A DNA stretch of 12,362 nt from Actinomycetota bacterium (GTDB lineage Bacteria > Actinomycetota > Actinomycetes > Actinomycetales > Angustibacteraceae), in the NCBI GenBank assembly GCA_014377795.1, contig JACMOY010000125.1:1-12362 (forward strand), read 5' to 3'. Numbering within the stretch: position 1 is the first letter of the stretch; every line of letters starts with the position of its first letter. Positions 7,282 through 12,362 of this stretch are shown in pieces. The position numbers and the translations under genes were made by a program. The notes under the pieces were generated by a model. It had not been told where the DNA came from, ran no database searches, and saw nothing but the letters and a program-made list of their open reading frames with translations.

Positions 7282-8394
7282 TCAGGCGTCGTAGGTCAGG
7301 CGCACGAGGTCGGTGACCGGGTGGGACTGGCAGGCGAGCACGATGCCGCGGGAGACCTCGTCCGGCTCGAGCGCGTAGTTGTGCCGCATCGTCACCTCGC
7401 CCTCGACCACCCGCGCCCGACAGGTGCCGCAGACGCCGCCGGTGCACGCGAACGGCGCGTCCGGGCGCACCCGCAGGGTCGCCGCGAGCACCGACTCCTC
7501 GCGGGTGGCCATCGCCACCTCGCTGGTGCGCCCGTCGAGGGTCACCAGCACCGTGGCGGCACGGGTGTCGGCGGCGACCTGCGCGGGGGTGCGCACCGGG
7601 GCGACGTCCTCGACGTGGAACAGCTCGAGGTGCACCCGCTCGGGTCGCACTCCGCGCTGCGCCAGCAGGTCGCGGGCGCCGGTGACCATCGCCGCCGGGC
7701 CGCAGACGTACCAGCCGGCGACCTCGTCCAGGTCGGCACCGACGAAGGCGTCGAGCAACCGGGCCAGCCGCGGCGGGTCGAGCCGCCCGCTGACCAGCTC
7801 GGCCTGACCCTCGCGCGAGAGCACGTGCACCAGCTGCAGTCGCGCGCCGTACCGGTCCTTCAGGTCGGCGAGCTGCTCGAGGAACATCACCGTCGTCGCG
7901 CGCTGGTTGCCGTACAGCAGGGTCACTGTGGCGGCCGGGTCGGCCTGCAGGGTGGTGGCGACGACCGAGACGTCCGGCGTGATGCCGCTGCCCGCCGCGA
8001 CCGCCACGACGTGGCCGGACGCCGGGCCGCCGGCGTGCGCGCCGAACTGGCCCTGCGGCGTCATCACCTCGACGACCGTCCCGACCCGCAGCTGCTCGTG
8101 CACCCAGGTCGAGAACGCCCCGCCGGGTAGCCGCTTGACCGCGATGCGCAGCCGACCGTCGGCGTAGGCCGAGACGGGGGCGCAGATCGAGTACGACCGG
8201 CGCAGCTGGGCGCCGCCCACCTCGGCGCGCAGCGTGAGGTGCTGCCCAGCCGTGTAGACGTACTCGTCACGCAGCTGCGCGGGCACCGCGAGCGTGACCA
8301 CGACCGCCTCGTCGGTGAGGGGGTCGACGCCGTCGACGACCAGCGGATGGAACCGCGCGCGGCGCACCGGCGCCACCGGGGTCACGGCCGTCAC
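7282..8394 (-). CDS. paaE: Phenylacetyl-CoA epoxidase subunit PaaE (reductase)
   Basis: NADPH-dependent flavin and iron-sulfur reductase that passes electrons to the PaaA di-iron centre. The 370-residue protein has an FAD-binding ferredoxin-reductase domain with RSYS (66-69), an NAD(P)-binding domain with GSGITP (135-140) and YVCGPAAM (229-236), and a C-terminal plant-type [2Fe-2S] domain with Cys317, Cys322, Cys325 and Cys355 (C-x4-C-x2-C...C). Length and order match E. coli PaaE. I chose GTG 8394 because it overlaps the paaD stop as GTGA; the open frame extends to 8622 but that part lies within paaD. No Shine-Dalgarno precedes the GTG, which fits translational coupling to paaD. The residue after GSGITP is Asp rather than the hydrophobic residue of E. 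coli PaaE. Last gene of the paaABCDE set; the HAD gene follows 24 bp later. Confidence 0.95.
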   Translation of the reverse strand: MTAVTPVAPVRRARFHPLVVDGVDPLTDEAVVVTLAVPAQLRDEYVYTAGQHLTLRAEVGGAQLRRSYSICAPVSAYADGRLRIAVKRLPGGAFSTWVHEQLRVGTVVEVMTPQGQFGAHAGGPASGHVVAVAAGSGITPDVSVVATTLQADPAATVTLLYGNQRATTVMFLEQLADLKDRYGARLQLVHVLSREGQAELVSGRLDPPRLARLLDAFVGADLDEVAGWYVCGPAAMVTGARDLLAQRGVRPERVHLELFHVEDVAPVRTPAQVAADTRAATVLVTLDGRTSEVAMATREESVLAATLRVRPDAPFACTGGVCGTCRARVVEGEVTMRHNYALEPDEVSRGIVLACQSHPVTDLVRLTYDA

Positions 8395-8876
8395 AACGGG
8401 CGCACGTGGTCGAACGGCTCGCCGCACGAGCGGCAGCGCCACAGCGCGGTGCACGCGCTGGCGCCGAACCGCGAGACCTCCTCGGTGCCGCTCGACCCGC
8501 AGCGTGGGCACGAGGGCACGTGACGACCCAGCGTCACCGAGACGGACCCCTGGTGCGGCGGCGCGATCCCGTTGTCGCGCAGGGCCTTCAGCCCGCGTTC
8601 GGTGATCCAGTCGGTGGTCCACGCCGGCGCGAGAACGGTGCGCACCTCAGCCGCCAGGCCCAAGCCGGTGACGGCCTCGACCACGTGGCGGGCGATGACT
8701 TCCGTTGCAGGACAACCGGAGTACGTCGGGGTCAACGTCACCAGCACGGTGTCGCCGTGCCACTGCACGTCACGGACGACACCCAGGTCGCCGAGCGTCA
8801 CGAAGGGCAGCTCGGGGTCGGGCACGTCGGCGACCACCCGGCGCACGTCGTCCAGCGTGGCGGTGGTCATGGTCAC
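8391..8876 (-). CDS. paaD: Phenylacetate degradation protein PaaD (MIP18/DUF59 family)
   Basis: Accessory protein of the phenylacetyl-CoA epoxidase; not part of the catalytic complex, but related to iron-sulfur assembly factors and thought to help mature the PaaE cluster. About 161 residues: a DUF59/MIP18-like domain (about 8-90, with DPELPFVTLGDLGVV and the TYSGCPATE segment holding Cys55) and a C-terminal zinc-ribbon-like tail with Cys123, Cys126, Cys148 and Cys151 (CPRC...CRSC) that distinguishes PaaD from simpler DUF59 proteins. I give GTG 8876 as the start because it overlaps the paaC stop as GTGA and has GGGG seven bases upstream; the ATG at 8870 gives MTTATLDD and is nearly as good, and a GTG at 8879 also exists. 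The stop overlaps paaE as GTGA. Confidence 0.93.
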   Translation of the reverse strand: MTMTTATLDDVRRVVADVPDPELPFVTLGDLGVVRDVQWHGDTVLVTLTPTYSGCPATEVIARHVVEAVTGLGLAAEVRTVLAPAWTTDWITERGLKALRDNGIAPPHQGSVSVTLGRHVPSCPRCGSSGTEEVSRFGASACTALWRCRSCGEPFDHVRPL

Positions 8877-9646
8877 CACGACGCCCCGGGGTGGCTGCGC
8901 GCCAGGTGCTGCATGACGGCGAGCATCGGGCCCATCGACTCGCTGTGCACCCCCGCGCGACCCCCTCGGGCGTGCCAGGTGGGCGTCACCGGCGTGAGCG
9001 TCGCCTGCAGCAGCACTGCGGTCACCACCGACTGGACCCCCGCGCGCAGCGATGACGGCAGCACGGCGAGCCCGGCGTCGGCCAGGTCGGTGACGAGCTC
9101 GTCGTCGGTGAACAGCTCGTCGACGTACGGCGCCACCGCGGCGACCGCGTCCTGCGCCCGCCGGTGGCTCTCGGCGGTGCCGTCTCCGAGGCGCAGCACC
9201 CACTGGGTGGCGTGGTCGAGGTGGTAGGCGACCTCCTTGACGGCCTTGGCCGCCACACCGCCCAGCGTGGGGTCGGGGTGGTCGGTCAGTGCGGCGTACA
9301 GCGCGTGCTGGTAGGCCGCGAACCACAGCAGCCGCACCGTCACGTCGGCGAAGTCGCCGCGCGGCTGCTCGACGAGGTGGACGTTGGTGAACGCGCGCTC
9401 GTCGCGCCAGTAGGCGAGGTCGTCCTCGGTGGCAGCAGGGCCGTCACCGGCGGCGAGCTCGCCGGAGCGGGTCAGCAGCGCCCGGGCCTGGCCGAGCAGG
9501 TCCAGGCCGATGTTGGCCAGCGCCACGTCCTCCTCGATCTGCGGGGCGTAGGTGACCCACTCTCCGAACCGGTGCGACATCACCAGGGCGTCGTCACCGA
9601 GCCGCAGGCAGTAGGTGGCCAGAGACAGGTCGGTGCGCGTGATCAC
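8873..9646 (-). CDS. paaC: Phenylacetyl-CoA epoxidase subunit PaaC
   Basis: Structural, non-catalytic partner of PaaA in the 1,2-phenylacetyl-CoA epoxidase; it has the ferritin-like helical fold but does not hold the active di-iron site. The 257-residue protein matches the family length (E. coli PaaC is about 248). Typical segments are LRLGDDALVMSHRFGEW (14-30), EEDVALANIGLDLLGQAR (38-55), FTNVHLVEQPRGDFA (86-100) and AVKEVAYHLDHATQWVLRLGDG (135-156). I chose GTG 9646 because it overlaps the paaB stop as GTGA; the GAGG stretch upstream is 13 bases away, rather far, so coupling to paaB probably drives initiation. The open frame extends upstream to 9907 but that portion is paaB on another frame. 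The paaC stop overlaps the paaD start. Confidence 0.95.
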   Translation of the reverse strand: MITRTDLSLATYCLRLGDDALVMSHRFGEWVTYAPQIEEDVALANIGLDLLGQARALLTRSGELAAGDGPAATEDDLAYWRDERAFTNVHLVEQPRGDFADVTVRLLWFAAYQHALYAALTDHPDPTLGGVAAKAVKEVAYHLDHATQWVLRLGDGTAESHRRAQDAVAAVAPYVDELFTDDELVTDLADAGLAVLPSSLRAGVQSVVTAVLLQATLTPVTPTWHARGGRAGVHSESMGPMLAVMQHLARSHPGASW

Positions 9647-9921
9647 AGGTACTGCACGTCCTCGGGCACCTCGTAGAACGTGGGGTGGCGGTAGACCTTG
9701 TCGCCCGCGGGGTCGAAGAACGCCTCGCGCTCGTCCGGTGAGGACGCGGTGATCGCGGCGGCGGGCACGACCCACAGCGACACGCCCTCCTGCCGACGGG
9801 TGAACACGTCGCGCGCGTTGCGCAGCGCCATCGCGGCGTCCGGCGCGTGCAGCGACCCGACGTGCTGATGGGACAGGCCGCGCGAGGCCCGCACGAACAC
9901 CTCCCACAGCGGCTCGCTCAC
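9643..9921 (-). CDS. paaB: Phenylacetyl-CoA epoxidase subunit PaaB
   Basis: Small subunit of the epoxidase that bridges PaaAC heterodimers in the complex. The 92-residue protein matches the family length (E. coli about 95) and shows [38 protein letters not shown], with the conserved WEVFVR, HVGS-x-HA and A-x-NARD segments, then a LWVVPA strand and the terminal [14 protein letters not shown] segment typical of PaaB. GTG 9921 is the start: it overlaps the paaA stop as GTGA and is preceded by AGGAG with an 8-base spacing. No cofactor is expected. It lies between paaA and paaC with 4-bp overlaps on both sides. Confidence 0.95.
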   Translation of the reverse strand: MSEPLWEVFVRASRGLSHQHVGSLHAPDAAMALRNARDVFTRRQEGVSLWVVPAAAITASSPDEREAFFDPAGDKVYRHPTFYEVPEDVQYL

Positions 9922-10955
9922 GCTGCGGGCTCCTGCACGCGTTGCTTGGCTGCGTACGCCGCAGCCGCCTCGCGCACCCACGCGCCGTCCTCGTGGGCGG
10001 CCCGCCGGTGCGCCACGCGGGTCGCGTTGCACGGGCCGTCGCCGCGCAGCACCCGTTCGAACTCCGACCAGTCGATCTCGCCGAACCGCCAGTGCCCGGA
10101 CTCCTCGTCCAGCGCCAGGTCGGCGTCCGGCAGGGTCAGGCCGATGCGCTGGGCCTGCGGCACGGTGATGTCGACGAAGCGCTGACGCAGCTCGTCGTTG
10201 CTGAACCGCTTGATCCCCCACGCCATCGACTGCGCGCTGTGGGTGCTCTCGTCGTCCGGCGGGCCGAACATCATCAGCGCCGGCCACCACCAGCGGTCGA
10301 CGGCGTCCTGGGCCATGGCCCGCTGGGCGTCGGTGCCGCGGGCGAGGGTCCACAGGATCTCGAAGCCCTGGCGCTGGTGGAAGGACTCCTCCTTGCACAC
10401 CCGGATCACCGCGCGGGCGTACGGCCCGTACGAGCAGCGGCACAGCGGCACCTGATTCATGATGGCGGCCCCGTCGACCAGCCAGCCGATCGCACCCATG
10501 TCGGCCCAGGTCAGCGTGGGGTAGTTGAAGATGGAGGAGTACCGCTGGCGGCCCTCGTGCAGCTGGTCGAGCAGGTCGTCGCGGCTGACGCCCAGGGTCT
10601 CGGCGGCGGAGTAGAGGTAGAGCCCGTGGCCGGCCTCGTCCTGCACCTTGGCCATCAGGATCGCCTTGCGGCGCAGGCTCGGTGCCCGCGAGATCCAGGC
10701 ACCCTCGGGCTGCATGCCGATGATCTCCGAGTGCGCGTGCTGGGCGATCTGGCGCACCAGTGACCGCCGATAGGCCTCGGGCATGACGTCGCGCGGCTCG
10801 ATCCGCTGGTCGGCGGCGATCAGGGCCTCGAACTGGGTGAGGTCGACGGCGACGTCGGTGTGCGGACCGCGGTGCGTCGTGGCGGCGGCCGCCTCGACCG
10901 CACCCGTCTCGGCGGCGTTCAGCACGACGTCCCGGCCCGGCAGCTGCTGGCTCAT
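9918..10955 (-). CDS. paaA: Phenylacetyl-CoA epoxidase catalytic subunit PaaA
   Basis: Di-iron oxygenase subunit that converts phenylacetyl-CoA to its ring-1,2-epoxide, opening the aerobic CoA-dependent route for phenylacetate (and, via it, phenylalanine or styrene-type compounds). The 345-residue protein has a ferritin-like core with candidate iron ligands Glu77 (HSEIIG), Glu107 and His110 (DEAGH), and Glu189/Glu190 with His193 (KEESFH). It also shows the family segments [32 protein letters not shown] (80-111) and FGPPDDEST (230-238). It is somewhat longer than E. coli PaaA owing to an Ala/Thr-rich N-terminus of about 35 residues. ATG 10955 is the first start; GGGGG is only one base away, so the Shine-Dalgarno is poor and a shorter or leaderless start is possible. 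First gene of the minus-strand run; two operator-like palindromes lie in its upstream region. Confidence 0.95.
   Translation of the reverse strand: MSQQLPGRDVVLNAAETGAVEAAAATTHRGPHTDVAVDLTQFEALIAADQRIEPRDVMPEAYRRSLVRQIAQHAHSEIIGMQPEGAWISRAPSLRRKAILMAKVQDEAGHGLYLYSAAETLGVSRDDLLDQLHEGRQRYSSIFNYPTLTWADMGAIGWLVDGAAIMNQVPLCRCSYGPYARAVIRVCKEESFHQRQGFEILWTLARGTDAQRAMAQDAVDRWWWPALMMFGPPDDESTHSAQSMAWGIKRFSNDELRQRFVDITVPQAQRIGLTLPDADLALDEESGHWRFGEIDWSEFERVLRGDGPCNATRVAHRRAAHEDGAWVREAAAAYAAKQRVQEPAA
9930..9934 (-). promoter_or_regulatory. Ribosome binding site of paaB
   Basis: AGGAG on the minus strand, eight bases before GTG 9921, inside the 3' end of paaA. It is the best Shine-Dalgarno in the paa cluster and fixes the paaB start. 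Confidence 0.65.
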
Positions 10956-10972
10956 GCCCCCATGGTCGCGCC

Positions 10973-11013
10973 GTGTGACACCTCAGCGCAAGGGCGACGC
11001 CCAAGTGTCACAC
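10973..11013. repeat. Pair of GTGTNACAC operator-like palindromes
   Basis: GTGTGACAC at 10973-10981 and GTGTCACAC at 11005-11013 are exact reverse complements, 32 bp centre to centre (about three helical turns). Each is itself a palindrome with an odd central base (GTGT-N-ACAC), and both are followed by CT on the plus strand, so they also read as near-direct repeats. This layout suits a dimeric repressor or activator bound on one face of the helix, possibly with looping. The regulator is not in the window. The sites do not match what I recall of the E. coli PaaX box or of actinobacterial PaaR sites, and the CRP/GlxR consensus would need a 6-base spacer. Confidence 0.6.
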
Positions 11014-11017
11014 CTGC

Positions 11018-11022
11018 GAGGA
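11018..11022 (+). promoter_or_regulatory. Ribosome binding site of the GNAT gene
   Basis: GAGGA with a 7-base spacing to GTG 11030. It supports that start and begins only 5 bp after the right-hand operator-like palindrome, so a bound regulator would sit right at the leader of this gene. Confidence 0.6.
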
Positions 11023-11029
11023 TCGTGCA

Positions 11030-11584
11030 GTGAGCACCCCCACCCCGGACACCGGCGTCCGCCGAGCCCGCCCCGACGACGCCCCGGCCGTCGGCGCCGT
11101 GCACGCCGCGAGCTGGTTGGCCGACTACACCGAGCTGCTGCCGCGCCGGGCCGCCTCGGTCGACGCGGCCGCGCTGGCCGCCTCGTGGCAGCAGGCCATC
11201 ACGGCGCCGCCGACCGCCATGCACCGCGTGATGGTGGCGCCCGCCGGCGCGGACGTGGTCGGGTTCGTGGCCTTCGGCCCCAGCGCGGACGGCGACGCCG
11301 ACCTGGCCGCGGACGCCGAGGTCGTGGCGCTGCTGGTCGACCCCGGTGCGCAGCGACGCGGGCACGGGTCGCGGCTGCTCAACGCCACCGTCGACACCCT
11401 GCGGGAGCAGGGCGCCACCCGCGTGCGGATGTGGGTGCCCGAGGTCGACCAGCCCCGGCTGGCGTTCGTGCAGGGCGCCGGGTTCGCCCCGGACGGCGCG
11501 GCTCGGGTCCTGGACGCGGCCGGCGACGGCACGACGACGGTGCGCGAGGTGCGGTTGTCGGCCGCCATCACCCCCGAGCGGTGA
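11030..11584 (+). CDS. GNAT-family N-acetyltransferase
   Basis: Predicted soluble acetyl-CoA-dependent acetyltransferase; the acceptor (amine, amino acid, antibiotic or protein) cannot be told. The 184-residue protein begins with a GNAT-like VRRARPDDAPAVGAVHAASW segment (10-29), in which the helix after the ARPDD strand is typical of the fold. The central beta-strand VVALLVDPGAQRRGHGSRLL (98-117) carries the acetyl-CoA pyrophosphate-binding loop QRRGHG (108-113), the family's Q/R-x-x-G-x-G/A signature. The later segment LAFVQGAGFAPDG (144-156) is the usual C-terminal 'F-x-x-x-GF' strand-turn. Start at GTG 11030 with GAGGA seven bases upstream. The stop overlaps the next gene as GTGA, so the two are probably made together. 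It is divergent from paaA and shares its upstream region; co-regulation with phenylacetate catabolism is possible but unproven. Confidence 0.9.
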   Translation: MSTPTPDTGVRRARPDDAPAVGAVHAASWLADYTELLPRRAASVDAAALAASWQQAITAPPTAMHRVMVAPAGADVVGFVAFGPSADGDADLAADAEVVALLVDPGAQRRGHGSRLLNATVDTLREQGATRVRMWVPEVDQPRLAFVQGAGFAPDGAARVLDAAGDGTTTVREVRLSAAITPER

Positions 11585-12362
11585 GCAGCCCCGCGGTGCC
11601 GGCGTCCGCGCGCCTGGTGGGTGTCGACCTCGCCCGCGCGGTGGCTCTGCTGGGGATGATGAGCGTCCACGTCCTGCCCGAGCTGGACGCCGCCGAGGCG
11701 GTCACCCCCGCCTACCTCGTCTTCGCGGGCCGGGCCGCGGCGCTGTTCGCGGTGCTGGCCGGCACCGGGCTCGCGCTGATGACCGGGGGCGCGCGACCAC
11801 GGTTGCGGCCGGCCCGCGCCGTCGCGGCGTCCGTGCTCACGCGGGCTGCGGTCGTGGCGCTGGTGGGGCTGCTGCTCGGCCAGCTCTCGCCGCCGGTGGC
11901 GGTGATCCTCACCAACTACGGCCTGCTCTTCGCGCTCGCCCTGCCGGCCCTGTGGCTGCGGGCCCGCACCCTGGCCGTGCTGGCCGCGGTCTGGGTCGTG
12001 GGCGCACCACTCGTCTCGCACCTGGCGCGCAGCAGCCTGCCGCCCGGGCCGGGTGAGCAGCCCTCGCTGTCGCTGCTCGCCCACCCGGTCGTGCTGGCGC
12101 GCGCCCTGACCCTCACCGGCTACTACCCGGCTCTGCAGTGGATCGCGTACCTGCTCGTCGGTGTCGCGGTGGGCCGGCTGGCGCTGGGCCGGGCCCGCAC
12201 AGCAGCCTGGCTGCTGGGCGGTGGTGTGACCCTGGCCGTCCTCACCCGCCTGACCAGCGACGTCCTGCTGCGGCAGGGTCTGGCCGCCCTGCGAGCGGCC
12301 GGTCCCGCCGACCTGGTGCCCGGCGGGCCCACCGGCGAGGCGGTGGCCCGGCTGCAGCTGCA
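11581..12362 (+). CDS. Polytopic membrane protein, heparan-alpha-glucosaminide N-acetyltransferase/DUF418-like, partial
   Basis: The frame is open from GTG 11581 to the window end, giving 260 residues without a stop. The N-terminal RLVGVDLARAVALLGMMSVHVLP (11-33) is characteristic of actinobacterial members of the HGSNAT-catalytic/DUF1624 and DUF418 group, where a conserved His follows the first membrane helix (here His30). Further hydrophobic segments lie at about 45-67, 83-100, 107-127, 130-147, 185-204 and 208-223. The GYYPALQWIAYLLVGVAVGRL stretch (180-200) is also typical of the group. These proteins are thought to move or acylate small molecules or glycans at the membrane; the substrate is unknown. 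The start overlaps the GNAT stop as GTGA with only a weak GAG upstream, which suggests coupling. The protein continues beyond the window; family lengths of about 350-420 residues would fit. Confidence 0.8.
   Translation, partial: MSSPAVPASARLVGVDLARAVALLGMMSVHVLPELDAAEAVTPAYLVFAGRAAALFAVLAGTGLALMTGGARPRLRPARAVAASVLTRAAVVALVGLLLGQLSPPVAVILTNYGLLFALALPALWLRARTLAVLAAVWVVGAPLVSHLARSSLPPGPGEQPSLSLLAHPVVLARALTLTGYYPALQWIAYLLVGVAVGRLALGRARTAAWLLGGGVTLAVLTRLTSDVLLRQGLAALRAAGPADLVPGGPTGEAVARLQL

Larger units (their letters stand above)
10956..11029. promoter_or_regulatory. Divergent promoter/operator region between paaA and the GNAT gene
   Basis: The only divergent gap in the window, 74 bp, so it should hold promoters for both the paa run (minus strand) and the GNAT pair (plus strand). 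It contains two GTGTNACAC palindromes (10973-10981 and 11005-11013) and, between them, a third odd-centred palindrome GGGCGACGCCC (10992-11002). No good -10 hexamer is visible in either direction. The minus strand of the right palindrome includes GTGACA, one mismatch from a consensus -35, but nothing TATAAT-like follows at 16-18 bases. That this is the promoter region follows from gene layout; the exact promoter positions are unknown. Confidence 0.6.

Noticed and set aside
6397..8130. Plus-strand open frame across the HAD gene and paaE (577 codons)
   Set aside because: It covers two well-supported minus-strand genes and has the His/Arg/Gly/Val-rich composition of a mirror frame.
8395..8622. 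N-terminal extension of PaaE
   Set aside because: It overlaps the zinc-ribbon part of paaD in another frame and shows no reductase similarity; E. coli PaaE length fits a start at 8394.
10973..11013. CRP/GlxR-type site (TGTGA-N6-TCACA)
   Set aside because: TGTGA and TCACA half-sites are present, but they are about 29 bases apart instead of 6, so a classical CRP-family site does not fit; the local GTGTNACAC palindromes explain them better.
1..12362. CRISPR array, tRNA, rRNA, insertion sequence or phage/defence genes
   Set aside because: No regularly spaced repeats, cloverleaf-like segments, transposase motifs or terminal inverted repeats were seen; nearly all of the window is explained by metabolic and housekeeping genes.

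Overview
The window is chromosomal DNA from a very GC-rich actinobacterium. The evidence is strong G/C third-position bias, frequent GTG starts, an ftsK–rnj–dapA–thyX block in the order known from Streptomyces and Mycobacterium, and actinobacterial-type protein sequences. The exact genus cannot be read from the sequence; a Micrococcales-like or related lineage is a guess. The window is almost entirely coding, and no tRNA, rRNA, insertion sequence, CRISPR array or phage gene is visible.

Eleven genes lie head to tail on the minus strand (1-10955). In the direction of transcription they are paaA, paaB, paaC, paaD and paaE (the multicomponent phenylacetyl-CoA 1,2-epoxidase), a HAD-family phosphatase, thyX (flavin-dependent thymidylate synthase), dapA (lysine and cell-wall precursor synthesis), rnj (ribonuclease J), ftsK (septal DNA translocase) and a truncated gene for a small exported protein. 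Gaps are short: -4, -4, -4, -4, 23-24, 10, 49, -4, 125 and 60 bp. No convincing terminator separates the catabolic paa genes from the housekeeping genes, so read-through is plausible.

Two genes lie on the plus strand from 11030 to the end: a GNAT acetyltransferase and, overlapping it by 4 bp, a polytopic membrane protein resembling the heparan-alpha-glucosaminide N-acetyltransferase/DUF418-like group, cut off by the window end. The only divergent promoter region is the 74 bp between paaA and the GNAT gene (10956-11029). It holds two copies of the palindrome GTGTNACAC, 32 bp centre to centre, which are good candidates for operators.

PaaA, PaaB, PaaC and PaaE form the oxygenase and its reductase, and PaaD is the accessory protein thought to help assemble the iron-sulfur cluster. 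The other paa genes (CoA ligase, isomerase, hydrolase, thiolase, regulator) are not in the window. All six tightly packed gene junctions use the same GTGA stop/start overlap. I do not see an undescribed system here. The features most worth a second look are the paired operator-like sites, the joining of the paa cluster to the thyX-dapA-rnj-ftsK block, and the unidentified exported protein.
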